NCBI GenBank assembly: GCA_017654935.2
Contig: CM065693.1
Location: 20,370,591-20,434,590, forward strand
From: Phymorhynchus buccinoides
Taxonomy: Eukaryota; Mollusca; Gastropoda; Neogastropoda; Raphitomidae
Length of the DNA stretch: 64,000 bases
Reading direction: 5' to 3'
Below are positions 1 to 14,510 of this stretch, piece by piece. Position 1 is the stretch's first letter, and each line of letters begins with the position of its first letter. The position numbers and the translations under genes were made by a program. Under the pieces are notes generated by a model. It saw nothing but the letters and a program-made list of their open reading frames with translations. It was not told where the DNA came from and made no database searches.

Positions 1-239
1 AGCTCTTTCAGAGGTTCTAAGCGCTAAGGTGTTAACAGTTACGTTTCTGTAACATTCACTGTGTGTAGTTCTGATATTACTTTCATCACATTCTTTTAGT
101 GTTCTCGAGATAGCATTCTTTCATGTAGTTTATTGTTTGGCTACTGCTTTCCTCCAAGTCTAAGTATTATATGACATTAATTTCTTTGCGCTGGTTCAAA
201 CAGATGTTGACTATTTTAATGTCACGCTCTTCACTTCTG

Positions 240-345
240 TGTATGTAGTGATAATAATAATAATACTGAACATTTATATAGCACTTTACTCCCTTTGCAG
301 GGAGCTCAAAGCGCTTTACATGGACATTAAAACACAAATAAGTTA
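240..345. repeat. ATAATAATA plus AGCGCTTTACA repeat
   Basis: (ATA)n followed by TATATAGCACTTTACT and CAAAGCGCTTTACATG. Related pieces are at 14825-14905 (plus) and 12220-12310, 15540-15585 and 54338-54380 in the other orientation. A widespread invertebrate repeat tail (LINE or SINE end). Confidence 0.5.
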
Positions 346-403
346 ACATTATACACATAAGACTCGGTACAATCAAATCAAATGTACATAAAATAACATT
401 ATT

Positions 404-792
404 CGGTAAAGGTCAAGATGTGCCACACACCCCTACATTTCTCGGTTAATTGTATTTTTCCGTTTTTGCCTTTCTTACCATACATAAAGCTGTACTTTAG
501 GAACCTTTTTAGCTAATAACCTTTTTGGAATACTAACCCTATTCCTAACCCTAACCCTACCCCCCACCCTATAAGACGGAAAAACGCAACGAACCACAAC
601 TGTGACAAATTGCGGTGTACTGCAGTGGGGGGTAGGGTTAGGTTTAGGGCTAGGGTTAGGGTTAGTATTCCAAAAAGAGAATTAGTTCAAAATGTTCCTA
701 AAATACAGCTTTATGTATGGTAAGAAAGGCAAAAACGGAAAAATACAATTAACCGAGAAATGCAGGGGGGGTGGCACATCTTTACCTTTACC
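404..792. mobile_element. Inverted-repeat element (CGGTAAAGG family) with telomere-like core
   Basis: Nearly palindromic 389 bp with ends CGGTAAAGGTCAAGATGTGC and its inverse, and a 7-bp direct repeat CATTATT at 397-403 and 793-799. The arms contain CCTAACCCTAACCCTA and the complementary TTAGGG-type runs. Related copies are at 32340-32758 and about 37150-37640. Confidence 0.7.
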
Positions 793-953
793 CATTATTC
801 AAACAAAGCCCTGTACTGTACTGTTTTCTTGTCACATTGACCACATTATTTAGTGTTTTATGTCACTTATTTTGTCTCGTTGTATTTTTGTCAATGTATG
901 TTACACATTTCATCATATTGTTTAGCAACCTAATGCTATGGTACTTACTTTAA

Positions 954-1196
954 CCCCTTGACTGCCACCAACGTATCACGTACTGACCTGATGACATCAC
1001 TGATGATGTCATCAGATGAAGAGGAATAACCCTGATTTGCTGGCTGTTGCTCTAACACAGTCAAGAGAGTTATATCCCCAGACCATTTTGCCAGATTGGC
1101 TCTTCCATTTTGCCAGATTGGCTCTTTCAGTTGTCTTTTTCATGGCATGATTTTCCCAATGATATTTTTCTTTAATTTTCTCTGGCAGTCAAGGGG
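954..1196. mobile_element. TTAA-flanked piggyBac-like MITE, family A
   Basis: Starts CCCCTTGACTGCCACC, ends TGGCAGTCAAGGGG, with TTAA on both sides. Non-coding. Same family at 8828-9047 and, fused to another family, to 42695. Confidence 0.7.
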
Positions 1197-1351
1197 TTAA
1201 TGTTTTGTTGGGCATCCTTATAACGCATTTTGTTGTATTTGATTACATCCATATGTCACACACTTTATTCTGTTAATAGCTCCTCGTTATGTTGACTATC
1301 CGCCATGACAAAGACTTTGAAAAGAATGTACACTTCCTTTGTGTTTTTCAG

Positions 1352-4300
1352 TTGGAGATTCTTACCAACCTGGCCACTGAAACCAACATTTCAACCATAT
1401 TACGAGAGTTCCAGGTAGGGGCGTGATTTTCTTTTTAATTCACTTGCTGTATCTTTCCAGTCATGTTGTGGTAATTTGAGAAAGACAAAACCCCAGCTCT
1501 GAAGCCAGAGGTGAGTGTGTGGGGGGGGGGGGGGGGGGTAAGGGAGAGAGAGCGTAAAAGTAAATAAATTGTCGCTTAATTGTTGGCAAACATTTGCATA
1601 CAGCAAAAGTAATTGTTGGCAAACATTAGTTTTCAGCAAAAGTAAACAAATTGTTGTTTGTTAGTTGCCAAACATTAGCACCCAACAAAAGTAAACAAAT
1701 TGTAGTTTGTTAGTTGCCAAACATTAGCACTCAACAAAAGTAAACAAATTGTAGTTTGTTAGTTGGCAAACATTAGCACTCAACAAAAGTAAACAAATTG
1801 TCATTTGTTAGTTGCCAAACATTAGCACCCAACAAAAGTAAACAAATTGTAGTTTGTTACTTGGCAAACATTAGCACTCAACAAAAGTAAGCAAATTGTC
1901 ATTTGTTTGTTGCTAAACATTAGCACTCAACAAAAATAAACAAATTGTAGTTTGCTGGCAAACATTAGCACTCAACAAAAGTAAATGAACTGTTACTTGG
2001 TAGTTGCTTAACATTAGCACTCAACAAAAGTAAATGAACTTCTGCAAACAGCAGTCAACTAAAGAATACAAAACAGAAGTTCTCGTACAAATTGTTACTT
2101 GCTTGTAAACAAACATTAGCAGTCAACAGAAGAATACAAATTGTTGCTTCTTAGCTGGCAAACATTAGCAGTCAACAGAAGTATACAAATTGTCGCTTAC
2201 TTGCTAACAAACATTAGCAGTCAACTAAATAATGCAAATTGTCGCTTACTTGCTAGCAAACATCAGTGGTCAGCTGAAGTATACAAACATTGTGACTGTA
2301 TTTTCAGACATATGTGACCAGTTCGGACAAGGAGTTTGCAGCAGCCACTATCCAGGCCATCGGTCGGTGTGCCAGCACCATATCTGAAGTGACCGACACC
2401 TGTCTCAATGGGCTGGTCCATCTGATGTCCAACAGAGATGGTAAGAAGGAGAACCTCACTCACGCTGGTTCCTCGACTAAGACATATTGTCGTCAGTAGG
2501 GAGCTTAGTATGTGGTGTCCTGAACAGGCTCCACTGAACTCCACTGAAGTGACTCAGCAGCAGTGCGGTGTCTCCTCGGTTGGTTGCCTCCTGACAGCGT
2601 AACATAGATTCGCTCCCCTTGGACTGCTGGTTTCGGATTCTGCGACTTGGAGCAAACCGAGGTGTGGCTGCGAGTTGGGACTCGGAATGAGCGGCGTGGG
2701 CCAGCAGAAAAAGCAAAAAAAGATTTTACCTGTGCAATCAATTGAGCTGTCACTGTTGTGTTGTTAGCGCAGTGGGTAACAAGCATTAGGCCGTGTACAC
2801 ACATAAGCGGATATTCCATGCGGAAACCCGTGCACAATCCATAAATAAGTGAAACAAAGAAGGGAAAAGATTTGCGCACGTGTCCGAATTTCCCCTATAT
2901 GCGTAAACTTTTATCCTTCTTTCTTCCACTTATTTAGGGTTTTCCGTACGGAATTTACACGTCCAATGTGAACCCGGCCTTACTGAAGAGGTGAGTCTGT
3001 GTGTGTCTTTTTCAGAGGCCGTGGTAGCAGAGAGTGTAGTGGTAATCAAGAAACTGCTGCAGATGCGGGTAAGCATTTTGCTCTCTCCTTTTCATTTAGT
3101 GATTTTGTTGTTGTACGACTGTTAGAAAATCTCTCTTTTAGAAAATCTCTTGTTGTTTATGACATTAACTGTAGAAGAGTAGCCTCAAGAACAGTACCGT
3201 ATTTTACGGACTATAAGGCGATACTTTTTTTTCCTAGACTGTGTCCCCTGCGCCTTATAACGTGACTAAAAATATAGTAAGAAAATAGAGTAACAAAATC
3301 TGAATTTAGTGTTAAATTTGGGGTGTGCGCCTTATAATCAGGTGCGCCTTGTAGTCCGTGAAATACGGTAGATGTGCATATGTTTGTTGGCCATGAACAT
3401 TCGTGTTTTCATTTCAGTTGCCAATTCTTTTGCTTTAAGCACATCTTTATTCATTTGAAAACGATCAAACAGAAAGACAATTAGAGCAACAACAAGCTCG
3501 AAGCTTATACCGTGCTCCTTAAATTAACGTCATAATTGCACAATTGATTGAACAGATGGAGACTGCGTTTAAACCAAGTAATATAAACAACTTTCTTGTG
3601 AATTAAAAATTGCCAATTGCCTGGTGTCACTGAAGTAATCTGCATTCTTCAGAGATTTCAAACTGAATATAAAACAGTTGGAAAACCTTTTCTTTAAAAA
3701 GAACTAAAAAAGAAATGTCTGGCCTGGTGTCTGTCAAGTTTACAATGATTTTTTTTTTTTTTCGTCTTATTAATCAAAGCCCTCATGGGAAAGTGGTAGT
3801 CTGTACCATAGATGTATACAGTATTTTGCTGACTATAAGGCAATACTTTTTTTTTAGACTGAGACCCCTGCGCCTTATAATGTGACTGATAAATAAGTAA
3901 GAAACTATGATAACAAAATCTGAATTTTGTGTAAAAATTTATAATCAGGTGCTCCTTGTAGTCCGTAAAATACGTTAGGTTAGGACTTTGTAGTTACATG
4001 GACTGTATGTCTGCTCCTTGCAGTGCTTACTACTCGGCTTGTCATGTCTGTATGCTGCTGAAGGTCTTGTGCATCTTGCTGCAGTTTTTATCCCAGACAA
4101 TGCTGGCATCTTTTAATTGTTGCCTCTGCTGTTTTTGTTTGTTTGTTTTATGGATACATTGAATTCTAGATTGAACTGAAAAAAGGGAAAATATTGACGA
4201 TGAGAAGGAAACTGAAGGGAGAGCTTATCTATTAACCCCTTCACTGCCACGGCCATTTTGAATTCACATAGGGGGTACTTATAAAATAAATAAAAATCTA

Positions 4301-7300
4301 GCTGTTGAATAATTAAAACTTGCCTAAACTATGCTAGTTTTAAAGATAAATGAACACCCTAACCATTCACAAGTATTAAACATGAATTTAATGGTACATC
4401 CCTGTATGGAGGCTTTCAGTGGGACAATCCTACCAGAAATAATGACGGAAATATCCGTCATGGGGCAGTGAAAGGGTTAATGGTCCTCTCTGAACACCTG
4501 CCACCCAGCTCTTTCTGTGACTCATTTAATCTATTTACAAAATCTTGTGTTTATGATTTGGATTTGATTGTTGTTTTGATCCTCTGGTGTTGGGTGTTTT
4601 GACCATATGTGACAGAGTATAAGAAAACCAGGCTAAAGTCGGAAATTATCACTTTTGACGTTTTTATATAATCTGAAAGTTTAAATTCTACAGACTGAAA
4701 AGCAAAAAACAGAATTGATCTATCTGGCATAGTCTTTTTTCTATAATTTTTTTAAGTTGACAAAATACACAGAATCAAGTATAACTAAGCTACCTGTTTT
4801 TGTGCATTGCTAAGAATGTCTCTCAGCGACTTTAGCCGGGTTTTCCCATACTCTGTCACATATGCTAAGCCCATTTTGTTTGGCTTCAACGTTTTTTGTT
4901 TTGCATAAAAGTGCATTTGTGGCTTTTTGTATTTAAGCTCTTCTTTTGAGATTTGTTTAGTTTTTCATTTGTTCCTTCCTGATCATGTTTGTGTTACAGT
5001 AATGTCTGTAACATTGTTGTTCTTATATTTGTGATGATACCAGAACAAATATGAGCTTCTTGTACGTTTATGTAGTAAAACTGTTGTTGCAATTGTTGTA
5101 TGTATATGTTGTATATATTGTTGCCGTTTATTTTGTGCTGCATTGTGAAATGCTAATGGCCTGGTGTTGTGTGCTTTCGTTCATCCAAGCCCCACGAAGC
5201 ACAAAAGAAAAGGGTATTTATCTTCCTCACTTCTTCCCTGTAGCATAGAACCGACCGACAGTACATAGAATGCTACGATGGCATGGGGGCTCATTTTTGT
5301 TTCCCTGGGACGGTATTCATGTCGAGATAGCATGAGACTTAGCATCATGCTAACTTAGAAGCTCTTCCAAAAGTCCTATTAAATGTATATAGGACATTGG
5401 AAGAGCTTCTAAGTTAGCATCATGCTAAGTCTCATGCTATCTCGACATGAATACCGTCCCTGGCTACAACCAACAGTTTGCTTTGCTTTGCACTGACATT
5501 TTTGACGTTTTAGGATTCTCTTTCTTTGAAAATATTTCAAGCTGCTGACTGCAGCCATGATTCTGGTTCTATAATTGAAGAGCAGCTGGTTATGTGACCC
5601 GGTGGCTGTAAAGCATTTCATCGGTGAAATTCATAAACGTTGTATCTCAATTTTGGTGGTTTTGAGAAAAATGAAAAAAAACTTTTAAAAATTAACCGCG
5701 TTGACCACAATTGATTAACTATGATGAATATGTTGTTCAAGACATTGCGAGTTTAGTCCTGCATTTTGTTAAAATTACTTCTTTTTTTAAAATTTAGACT
5801 TGAAAAGAACGAAGATACAAGGTTTTTGTCCTTAACTAGACTTGGGACTTACGAGTTTTTCTTCTATTTTCACAACCTCATTTACCTCAGATAGAAAGTC
5901 GTTAGAGATACGAGCTTTTGGTGGAAGGTGGCGGGAAAAATTAGAAAGCTGACTATGTATCTAACTAAAAAAAATAAATAATTGAATTTCACAGACGATT
6001 TGTATAAGATCAAAGTTTAGCATGACATAAATGTCTTTGGCTGAAGAAAAACACATGTTATCATGTAAAGCTTGTGTGCTTTGACAGTTTTCAAAAACAA
6101 AAAGCTTCAAGCATAACTTTTTTCAAAATGTGTCACCTGTTAGATTCAAGATCATAGACTTTTTTCCCCTAAAAACCCTGTGGGATTACCGTATTCTACG
6201 GACTACAAGGCGCACCCGCTGCATTTAACTAAAAATCTGAATTTAAATATACACAACTTGACAAGGCGCATGCAAAATGATCAAACAAAAGCAAAACAAA
6301 AATAGATTAAAAACATAAGATTGACTCCAACAAAGGAGGTCGTATTTTGCCTAGTTCTGTCAAAACAATCTTCAGAACGACAGAAGTTACACTCACGCTG
6401 TGTTGCTTTAGCCGAAAAATTGTAGACATAAGCTCTAAAAACAGACAAATACAAGGCAGGGTATTTGGCAGTGAATGTCTTTGCATTTGGTGGGAGTGTA
6501 GAGTGATGTACTGGGCGAATGTCTTCACCCATGGTTCTAGAAGAGTTAATACGCACACATAAATTATGTCAAAAACATAACAGCCTTCACTAGTTATTGT
6601 AGCGTTTGTTTCTATTGATTAGTTTCTCAGATTTGTTAAATTGCCAAATAGTAAAATGCAATGCTGTGGTACAATTCACCAGAATTGAAGATGCTGTCAT
6701 CAGTTTGCAAAAATAACTGTCAAACTAATTCATGTTCCAAATTTGACTACAAAAATAACATCAGTACAGAAGAACAACCTCTTGGTTTAGCCTGGGTAGT
6801 TGTAAATAGGACTGTAGTGGGTGGAAAAAGGAACATTGCTAGTCATTAAATCTGGGGGTTATTTTGTTTTTGAGGAGTTTTGGTTCTATACTCTACACGT
6901 CATTCTCCTTTGGCTGCACTTCTTCATCTCTACTTTTTATTCCGTTTCTTGTTTGTACTCTTCTGCGTTCCCAGACCCTATGGCCATAATGGGTAAGGTA
7001 CGTATGTGTCCGGTTTTCAATTTTTACTGGTCTCCCCACTGTGTACAGCCTACACATTCCGATTTCATAGGAGCTCAAAGGAGAAAAATTATTTGGAAGA
7101 TTTGTTTGAAAAAAGGCAGGAGAATGGGCCAATAAGTCAGAAAGATAGTAGATGACGGAAAGCAAAGGGAAAAGGCAGAGTCAAAGAGAGTGGCAGATTA
7201 GAGGACTTTACAAGCACAGAACTTCCAGAAGGTGGGGGAATTATTTTTTATGAAAGACCCCCCGGTATTCCCATGGGGAGAGACTTGTGGAGGGGGCGGG

Positions 7301-10300
7301 GTCGTCCAGCTCCCCGTATGGAGGCACGAGGCATCCACCCACTGTCCCCCTTGTTTGGCCCATTTACAAACTGTCAGACTTATGCTAATTGGTTCCGTTA
7401 CATACACAACAAATCACATCACAAATTATATAAGCTTGAATGTGCAGGGTTTTTCTTTCCCCAAAGAAAAGTGTTAATGCGAGATCTGATGTGAAAAAGA
7501 CAACTTTTTTTAAATTTTAAAGTTTGCACACGCACATATATTTATTGCACACACACACACACACACACACACTTTTTTCAATCAATTGTGGGGTTTTATT
7601 ATATTTTATTTCTAATAGTGCATGGTTTATCATTTCTTTGTGTGGTTTTGTTTTGTTTGTTTTGTATTTGATGTGGTTTGTTTTGTTGCTTAATTTGGTT
7701 TGGTTTGCATGTTGGTGTCATTGGTGTGGGTGTTTTTAAACTTGAGAATGAGAATGCTTGGTTTTTGTTATTTTTTTATCTTGGATTTTTTTCATTATGT
7801 ACGGGTTTGCTGTTGTTGGCTTACCCTGGCTAAAAGACTCCAGGGATCATCCCAACAGAGAAAACACTTGAACACTATGATACAAATGCATCAGCTGTGG
7901 ATGAGAACATTACGTGTGTGACCGTTTTTGATTACCCCGCCACGTGGGCAGCTACACTCTGTCTTCGGGGGATTTGGGAGACTGATGATGTTGTTATGCT
8001 AGGAGCTTGTCATGGCTAGAGACAATCCCCACATAACTATGCATAGCTTAACATTTTGATGTAGCCTTGGTGTTCTAGCCTATGTCTGACACAGCCTTAA
8101 GTCAAGGTGGATTTGCAGGTTTGATAATGTGCTTAGAGGAAGTGTTTCTGTGTGCATTTTTTGTATGTGCATGAACATGCTTGCTTTGTGCAGGCATTTG
8201 TGTGCACAGTGCGCGCACATGCAGGCATGTTGTATGTTTGTGTAGGTGTAGGTGTGAGTGCATTAATTCTTCTAGCACCATGTGTCTTTCTACATTCTTG
8301 TTTGTTCGTTGCATCTCAACCAACAAAAGAGGGGTGACTATTTTTTCGAATGCGCATGCGTTGTTTTAACAAACAAAAAAAATCACTGACATAAGCTCTG
8401 AAAATTGATGAACACATGGCAGGGTACTTGGCCGTGAATGTCTTTGCATTTGGTGGGAGTGAATCGTGATGTACTGGGCGAATACATTTGCCCATGGTGC
8501 TAGAAGTGTTAATATGTGTACATGAATGCATGCGCTTGTGTAAGTACTGTAGTTCTCAGTGTTACTGTATACGTGTGTGCTTTGTGTGTGTGTGTGTGTG
8601 TGTTTTATGCTTACATTTGTGGAATGTCAGTTTTTGTTTGCTTGTTTGAATGCATGAATTAGATTCTCAGTAAGTGTGATCCATACTAGTCTTTAGTCTG
8701 CTTTAAATGCATGGCACCCCCGTGATTATCTGGGTGCATGTATCGGCCTAGGTGAGCTGATAAATCATTTTACAAGTCAAGTTTAAATCAGTCACAGGAA
8801 AAAAAAAGGAAAATGTTCAACCTTTAACCCCTTGACTGCCAGGGAAAATTAAGAAAAAAATAATTGGGCAAATCATGCCATGAAAAAGACAACTGATAGA
8901 GCCAATCTGTTAAAATGGTCTGGGGATATTACTCTCTTGACTGTGTTAGAGAAAAAGCCAGCATGTGGGGGTTATTCCTCTTCATCTGATGACATCTTCA
9001 GTGATGTCATCAGGTCAGTATGTAGTACTTTGGTGGCAGTCAAAGGGTTAAAGAAATGTAATAAATGGGTCTAGTTTGTGTGTTATTGCAATACAGTAAG
9101 TTTGGCTTACATTTTCCTTTTCTGTTATAAGATGTATGAAAGTATTTTTAAAGTACCGCTATTATTAGAGTAGCGATGCAGTATTGAGTAAAAGTGGTTA
9201 TAATGAAATAGAAGAAAAAAGGAAAATAATAGAAATTAAACGAGCGATATAACATTAAATATTTCAATGTTTTGGGGTGGGGGGGTTTTCTTGTTAGTAT
9301 AGTCTGGTGTTATTAGCTTATTGATGATGCCAGTAGTAAGTCATATACCCTGCAGCTAACTCATCTTATAATGAGGCTTTATACTGAAAATTCTCTCCCC
9401 CCCCCCCCTGACTCATGTACTGATTTGCATGCGCCACCTACATATACTGTCCCAAAAAAAAACCCGCATACTTTTCAAAAATGTCGTTTCCGTCATTGTA
9501 TTGCTGCACGCATATCCACCTAACTACTGGAAATGTTCACCCAGTGGTCCTTGTCATGATCGCTGTCAATGTTTCTCTCTGCTCATGCACATGCGCACAC
9601 AGTGCCTAAAATGTCAGAAAAGCGATTTTTCCATGCCCACGTGCCATGCATGGATAGAATTTCATGCAATTTCGTGAACACAGAATAAACACCTCATTCG
9701 CAAATGTCTACGAAAGGGAATCCCTTAGTGCTGGTGCAAGGATGCCTAACTGCAGAGCAATACTTAAGGACATTCTGTGTCCACATGTCATGCCTCTTCT
9801 GCACGACCTCAACGCTGTGTTCCTGCAGGACAAGGCTCGCCCTCATACTGTGCGACTCGGCACCCAGTTGCTCACCGACAACCACCCCCACGAGATTCTC
9901 TGGCCAACCATATCATCAGACATGAACCCAAAAGAACACATTTGGGATGAACTGGATAGACGCGTGCATGACCTAGAAGATGTGCCGGCGAATCACCGCG
10001 AGTTGTTGAATGCACAGCAGGAGGAGTGGGACATCATCCCACAGCAAGACATTCGCCGTCTGATCGAGTCCCATGCCAATAGTGTCCCAGGCACTTGTTG
10101 CTGTTCAAGGCGGTCACTCCCTACTGTTTGGACAGCCCCCACACACAAGGATGTCAACTGACTGAATGATTTGATGATACATATGAACTCTCCATACATT
10201 CAGCTATCACCATGTCAAATTGCAAAAATATATTTGCTTTGTGTGATTTTCTGTTAAGTTTTGATATTAAGATGAAACTTTGACTAGGCCTACAAGTTAT

Positions 10301-11776
10301 GCGTATCTTTTTTTGGACAGTATAAATTATCACCCTAGCATGTCACAAAGATGCAGGATATAGCCACCGAAAATTCTCTGCCCCTGATTATCACTAGGTT
10401 GGGTGCTCGGTTCATTACATAACATTATTGCCCTTGCGTGTCCCTAAGTAGTACAAGGCCCCTTGCATGTCCCTAAGAAGTACAAGGCCCCATTCTGATG
10501 TTAATATCTTTCTTCTTTTTTTTTCTCAAGAAGAGATCTTCCTACTCTAGGGTAAAACAAAGCTTGAATCTTGACTGAGCTGCCTACCAAACTATTTCTC
10601 TTCTCATGTCCCGTGTCACCCTCTTTCTCCATTTCTCTCTCTTTCTGTATATTTTTGTCTCTTTTCATCTCCGGGACTCCCTCTTGCATCCGTCTTTTTT
10701 CATTGCCCTGTCCGTTGGTTACTTCTTATAATGTTCAGCCCAAAGAACCTTTACAGTTGTGGTGGGGGTTTTGTTGTTGGTTTTTAGAAAAAAAAAGTCT
10801 CTGTATGAACCAAATTAACAAATATCGTGAAATTGTTGTGGTTTTCCCCGGTTTTTTTGCTGTTTTTTTTGCTACATTCAGTTTGTGTTTACTTTCTTGA
10901 TTGTTTTTTTTAGAAAAAGTCTCTGTAACAACCAAATTAATAAATATCCTTGAAATTGTTGTGGTTTTCCCTGTTTGATTTGCTGAATTAAGTTGTTTTC
11001 ACTTTCTTGATTGGTTTTTAGAAAAAGTCTCTGTAAAAACAAAATTAATAAATATCCTTGAAATTGTTGTGGTTTTCCCCGTTTGATTTGCTGCATTAAG
11101 TTGCTGTTTTCACTTTCTTGATTGTTTTTTTTAAAAAAGTCTCTGTAACAACCAAATTAATAAATATCCTTGAAATTGTTGTGGTTTTCCCCGTTTGATT
11201 TGCTGCATTAAGTTGTTTTCACTTTCTTGATTATGTTTTACAAAAAAAGTCTCTGTAACAACCAAATTAATAAATATCCTTGAAATTGTTGTGGTTTTCC
11301 CCGTTTGATTTGCTGCATTAAGTTGCTGTTTTCACTTTCTTGATTATGTTTTACAAAAAAAGTCTCTGTAACAACCAAATTAACAAATATCCTTCAAATT
11401 GTTGTGGTTTTCCCCGTTTGATTTGCTGCATTAAGTTGCTGTTTTCACTTTCTTGATTGGTTAAATCAAAATTATTGTTTGTTTGTTTTTCACATTTTTT
11501 GGATTCGTTCCGTTAGACTTATTGCTTGTGTTTTCCTTTTTCATTGGTAGTTATTGTGTTGGTTTTTAATCAACAGCCGAACGAGCACAAGAGCATCATC
11601 AGCCACATGGCGCGCATGGTGGACAAGATCGCAGTACCCATGGCCCGGGCCAGCATCCTGTGGCTGATAGGAGAGTACAGCGAGAGGGTGCCCAAGATCG
11701 CCCCCGATGTGCTGAGAAAACTGGCCAAAAGCTTCGTCAATGAGGTGAACACACACGCATGCATGCATGCACATGC

Positions 11777-11808
<32 letters not shown>

Positions 11809-12275
11809 TGGCCAAAAGCTTCGTCTTTGAGGTGAGCAGATACGCACACACACACACACACACACAGCTGAAAAGCATCCAGATAGGAGAGGGTGCCCAA
11901 GATCGCCCCTGTTGTGCTGAGAATGCTGGCCAAAACCTTCATCAATGAGGTGAACAAACATGCACACACACACACACACACACACACATAGGTAGAGAGC
12001 ATCCTGTGACTGCTAGGAGAGGGTGCCCACGATACCTCTTGATTTGCAAAAAAAGCTGGCCAAAAGCTTCATCAATGAGGGGAACAGAGAGAGATCAAAT
12101 GTGTTTTCTTTCAGCTTATCTGTGTGTGTCCGCGCATTATAGGAGTATGTGTGTGCTTGTGTTTAACATATTTTTGACGTTCATTTATTTCTATTGATGG
12201 TTTATTAATTTATTAATAACTTATTCATTATTGTAAGCGCTTAGGGCTTATTTAAGATTAAGCGCTAGAAATGCC

Positions 12276-12311
<36 letters not shown>

Positions 12312-14425
12312 GTGTGCAACATGACAAAATGTAATTCATGTTGAACTAGCATTTGTGTGTGTACATTATGTATGCATATGTCCATTCATATACACGTGTG
12401 TTCAGGAGGACATAGTGAAGCTGCAGGTGCTGAACCTGTCTACGAAGCTGTGCATCACCAACCCCAAGCTGCTGTGTGTGTACATTGTGTATACATTATG
12501 TCCATACACGTGTGTTCAGGAGGACATAGTAAAGCTGCCGGTGCTGATCCTGTCCACCAAGCTGTGCATCACCAACCCCAGGCAGACCAAGCTGCTGTGT
12601 GTGTACATTATGTACATTATGTCCATACACGTGTGTTCAGGAGGACATAGTAAAGCTGCAGGTGCTGAACCTGTCCACCAAGCTGTGCATCACCAACCCC
12701 AGGCAGACCAAGCTGCTGTGTGTGTACATTATGTCCATACACGTGTGTTCAGGAGGACATAGTAAAGCTGCAGGTGCTGAACCTGTCCAAGCTGTGCATC
12801 ACCAACCCCAGGCAGACCAAGCTGCTGTGTGTGTACATTATGTACATTATGTCCATACACGTGTGTTCAGGAGGACATAGTAAAGCTGCAGATGCTGAAC
12901 CTGTCCACGAAGCTGTGCATCACCAAACCCAGGCAGACTAAGCTGCTGTGTGTATGCATTGTGTTCATACACGTGTGTGTTCAGGAGGACATAGTAAAGC
13001 TGCAGGTGCTGAACCTGTCCACCAAGCTGTGCATCACCAACCCCAGGCAGACTAAGCTCATGTGTGTATACATTGTGTCCTTTCATGTGTGTTCAGGAGG
13101 ACATAGTAAAGCTGCAGGTGCTGAACCTGTCCACCAAGCTGTGCACGGTTCCGTGGCATAATAATCAAAAGTGTTGATTGTGGCCACGTACAGTCAAGAA
13201 GAAGAAGTGCATCACCAACCCCAGGCAGACCAAGCTGCTGTGTGTATACATTGTGTTCATACACGTGTGTGTTCAGGAGGACATAGTAAAGCTGCAGGTG
13301 CTGAACCTGTCCACCAAGCTGTGCATCACCAACCCCAAGCAGACCAAACTGCTGTGCCAATATGTGCTGAACCTGGCCAAGTACGACCAGAACTATGACA
13401 TCCGCGACCGATCACGCTTCCTCCGGCAGATGGTGCTGCCCACCGACAACGGCTGTGTCTTCTCCAAGTACGCCAAGAAGATCTTCCTGGCCCCCAAGCC
13501 TGCCCCGGTCCTGGCCTCCAAGTTCAAAGGTATATTTGTTCCCCCTACTTTTCTATGATTCATGTTTCGTTAAATGAGAAATGATGGTGGAGTTTGGCTG
13601 TGTCTTCACCAACTTTGCCAAGAAGATATTCCTGGCCCAAAAACCTGCCTCGGTCATGGCCTCCAAGTTCAAAGGTATTATTTGTCGCTTGTTTGTGCAT
13701 GTTATGTTTTGGTAAAGTCTAGTTTGTTAGTCTTTAGCTGTCTTCTCCAATTATGCTAAGATCTTCCTGGCCTTCAAGCCTGCTCCGGTCCTCGCCTGCA
13801 AGTTTAAAGGTATCATTATTTACAACAAACAAATAACCACACGACAAGTGTCAAGTGACGTTATCTGATTCACATGAGACACAACAAAACAACTGAATAT
13901 TTCGGCGAATATGCCTTTATCAACATAGACACACAAGAAAACGGCAAACAGCAAAGATGACAAAAAGGACAAAACAATACTTCCCCTCTGCGATCCAATC
14001 CGTAAATGATCTTTCATTATTTCATCATTACTTGTTGCTTGTTTGTGTGCGACTTGTTTGTATATGTTATGTTTTGGTGGGGTCTAGTTTGTTTCTGTTT
14101 GGCTGTGTCTTCAAGAACGCCAAGAAGATCTTCCTGATCCATAAGCCTGCTCCAGTCCTCGCCTCCTTTATTTGTTGTCTGTTTGTGTATGATATGTTTT
14201 GTTTTGATGAAACAACAAAACTGATGGAGTCTAGTTTTTAGTCCAAACCTGCCCCAAAGTGTAATGGTTTATAGCTACGTTGTTGGTTGATATGTTGCGC
14301 CCATATCCGACTTAGCTGCCAAAGAGTCTCTCTGTCCCTGTCCCTCAGGGCTGAGTGTAAACTAAAACCACCTACACTTACCTCATTACCTTGTATAAAT
14401 ACAATTTGGTCAATTTGTTTGTGCA

Positions 14426-14510
<85 letters not shown>

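Noticed and set aside
2753..2785. GTTAGCGCAGTGGGTAACA resembles a tRNA A box
   Set aside because: No B box at a suitable distance and no cloverleaf; perhaps a SINE scrap cut by the MITE at 2789, but unsupported.
11541..12002. Cys-Val-rich open frames on the minus strand
   Set aside because: Translations of CA/TG repeats and antisense of AP3B exon copies.
12355..13161. Overlapping plus-strand frames that look like a repeated protein
   Set aside because: They come from the tandem exon-5 edge copies running through intron sequence; no transcript structure supports a protein.
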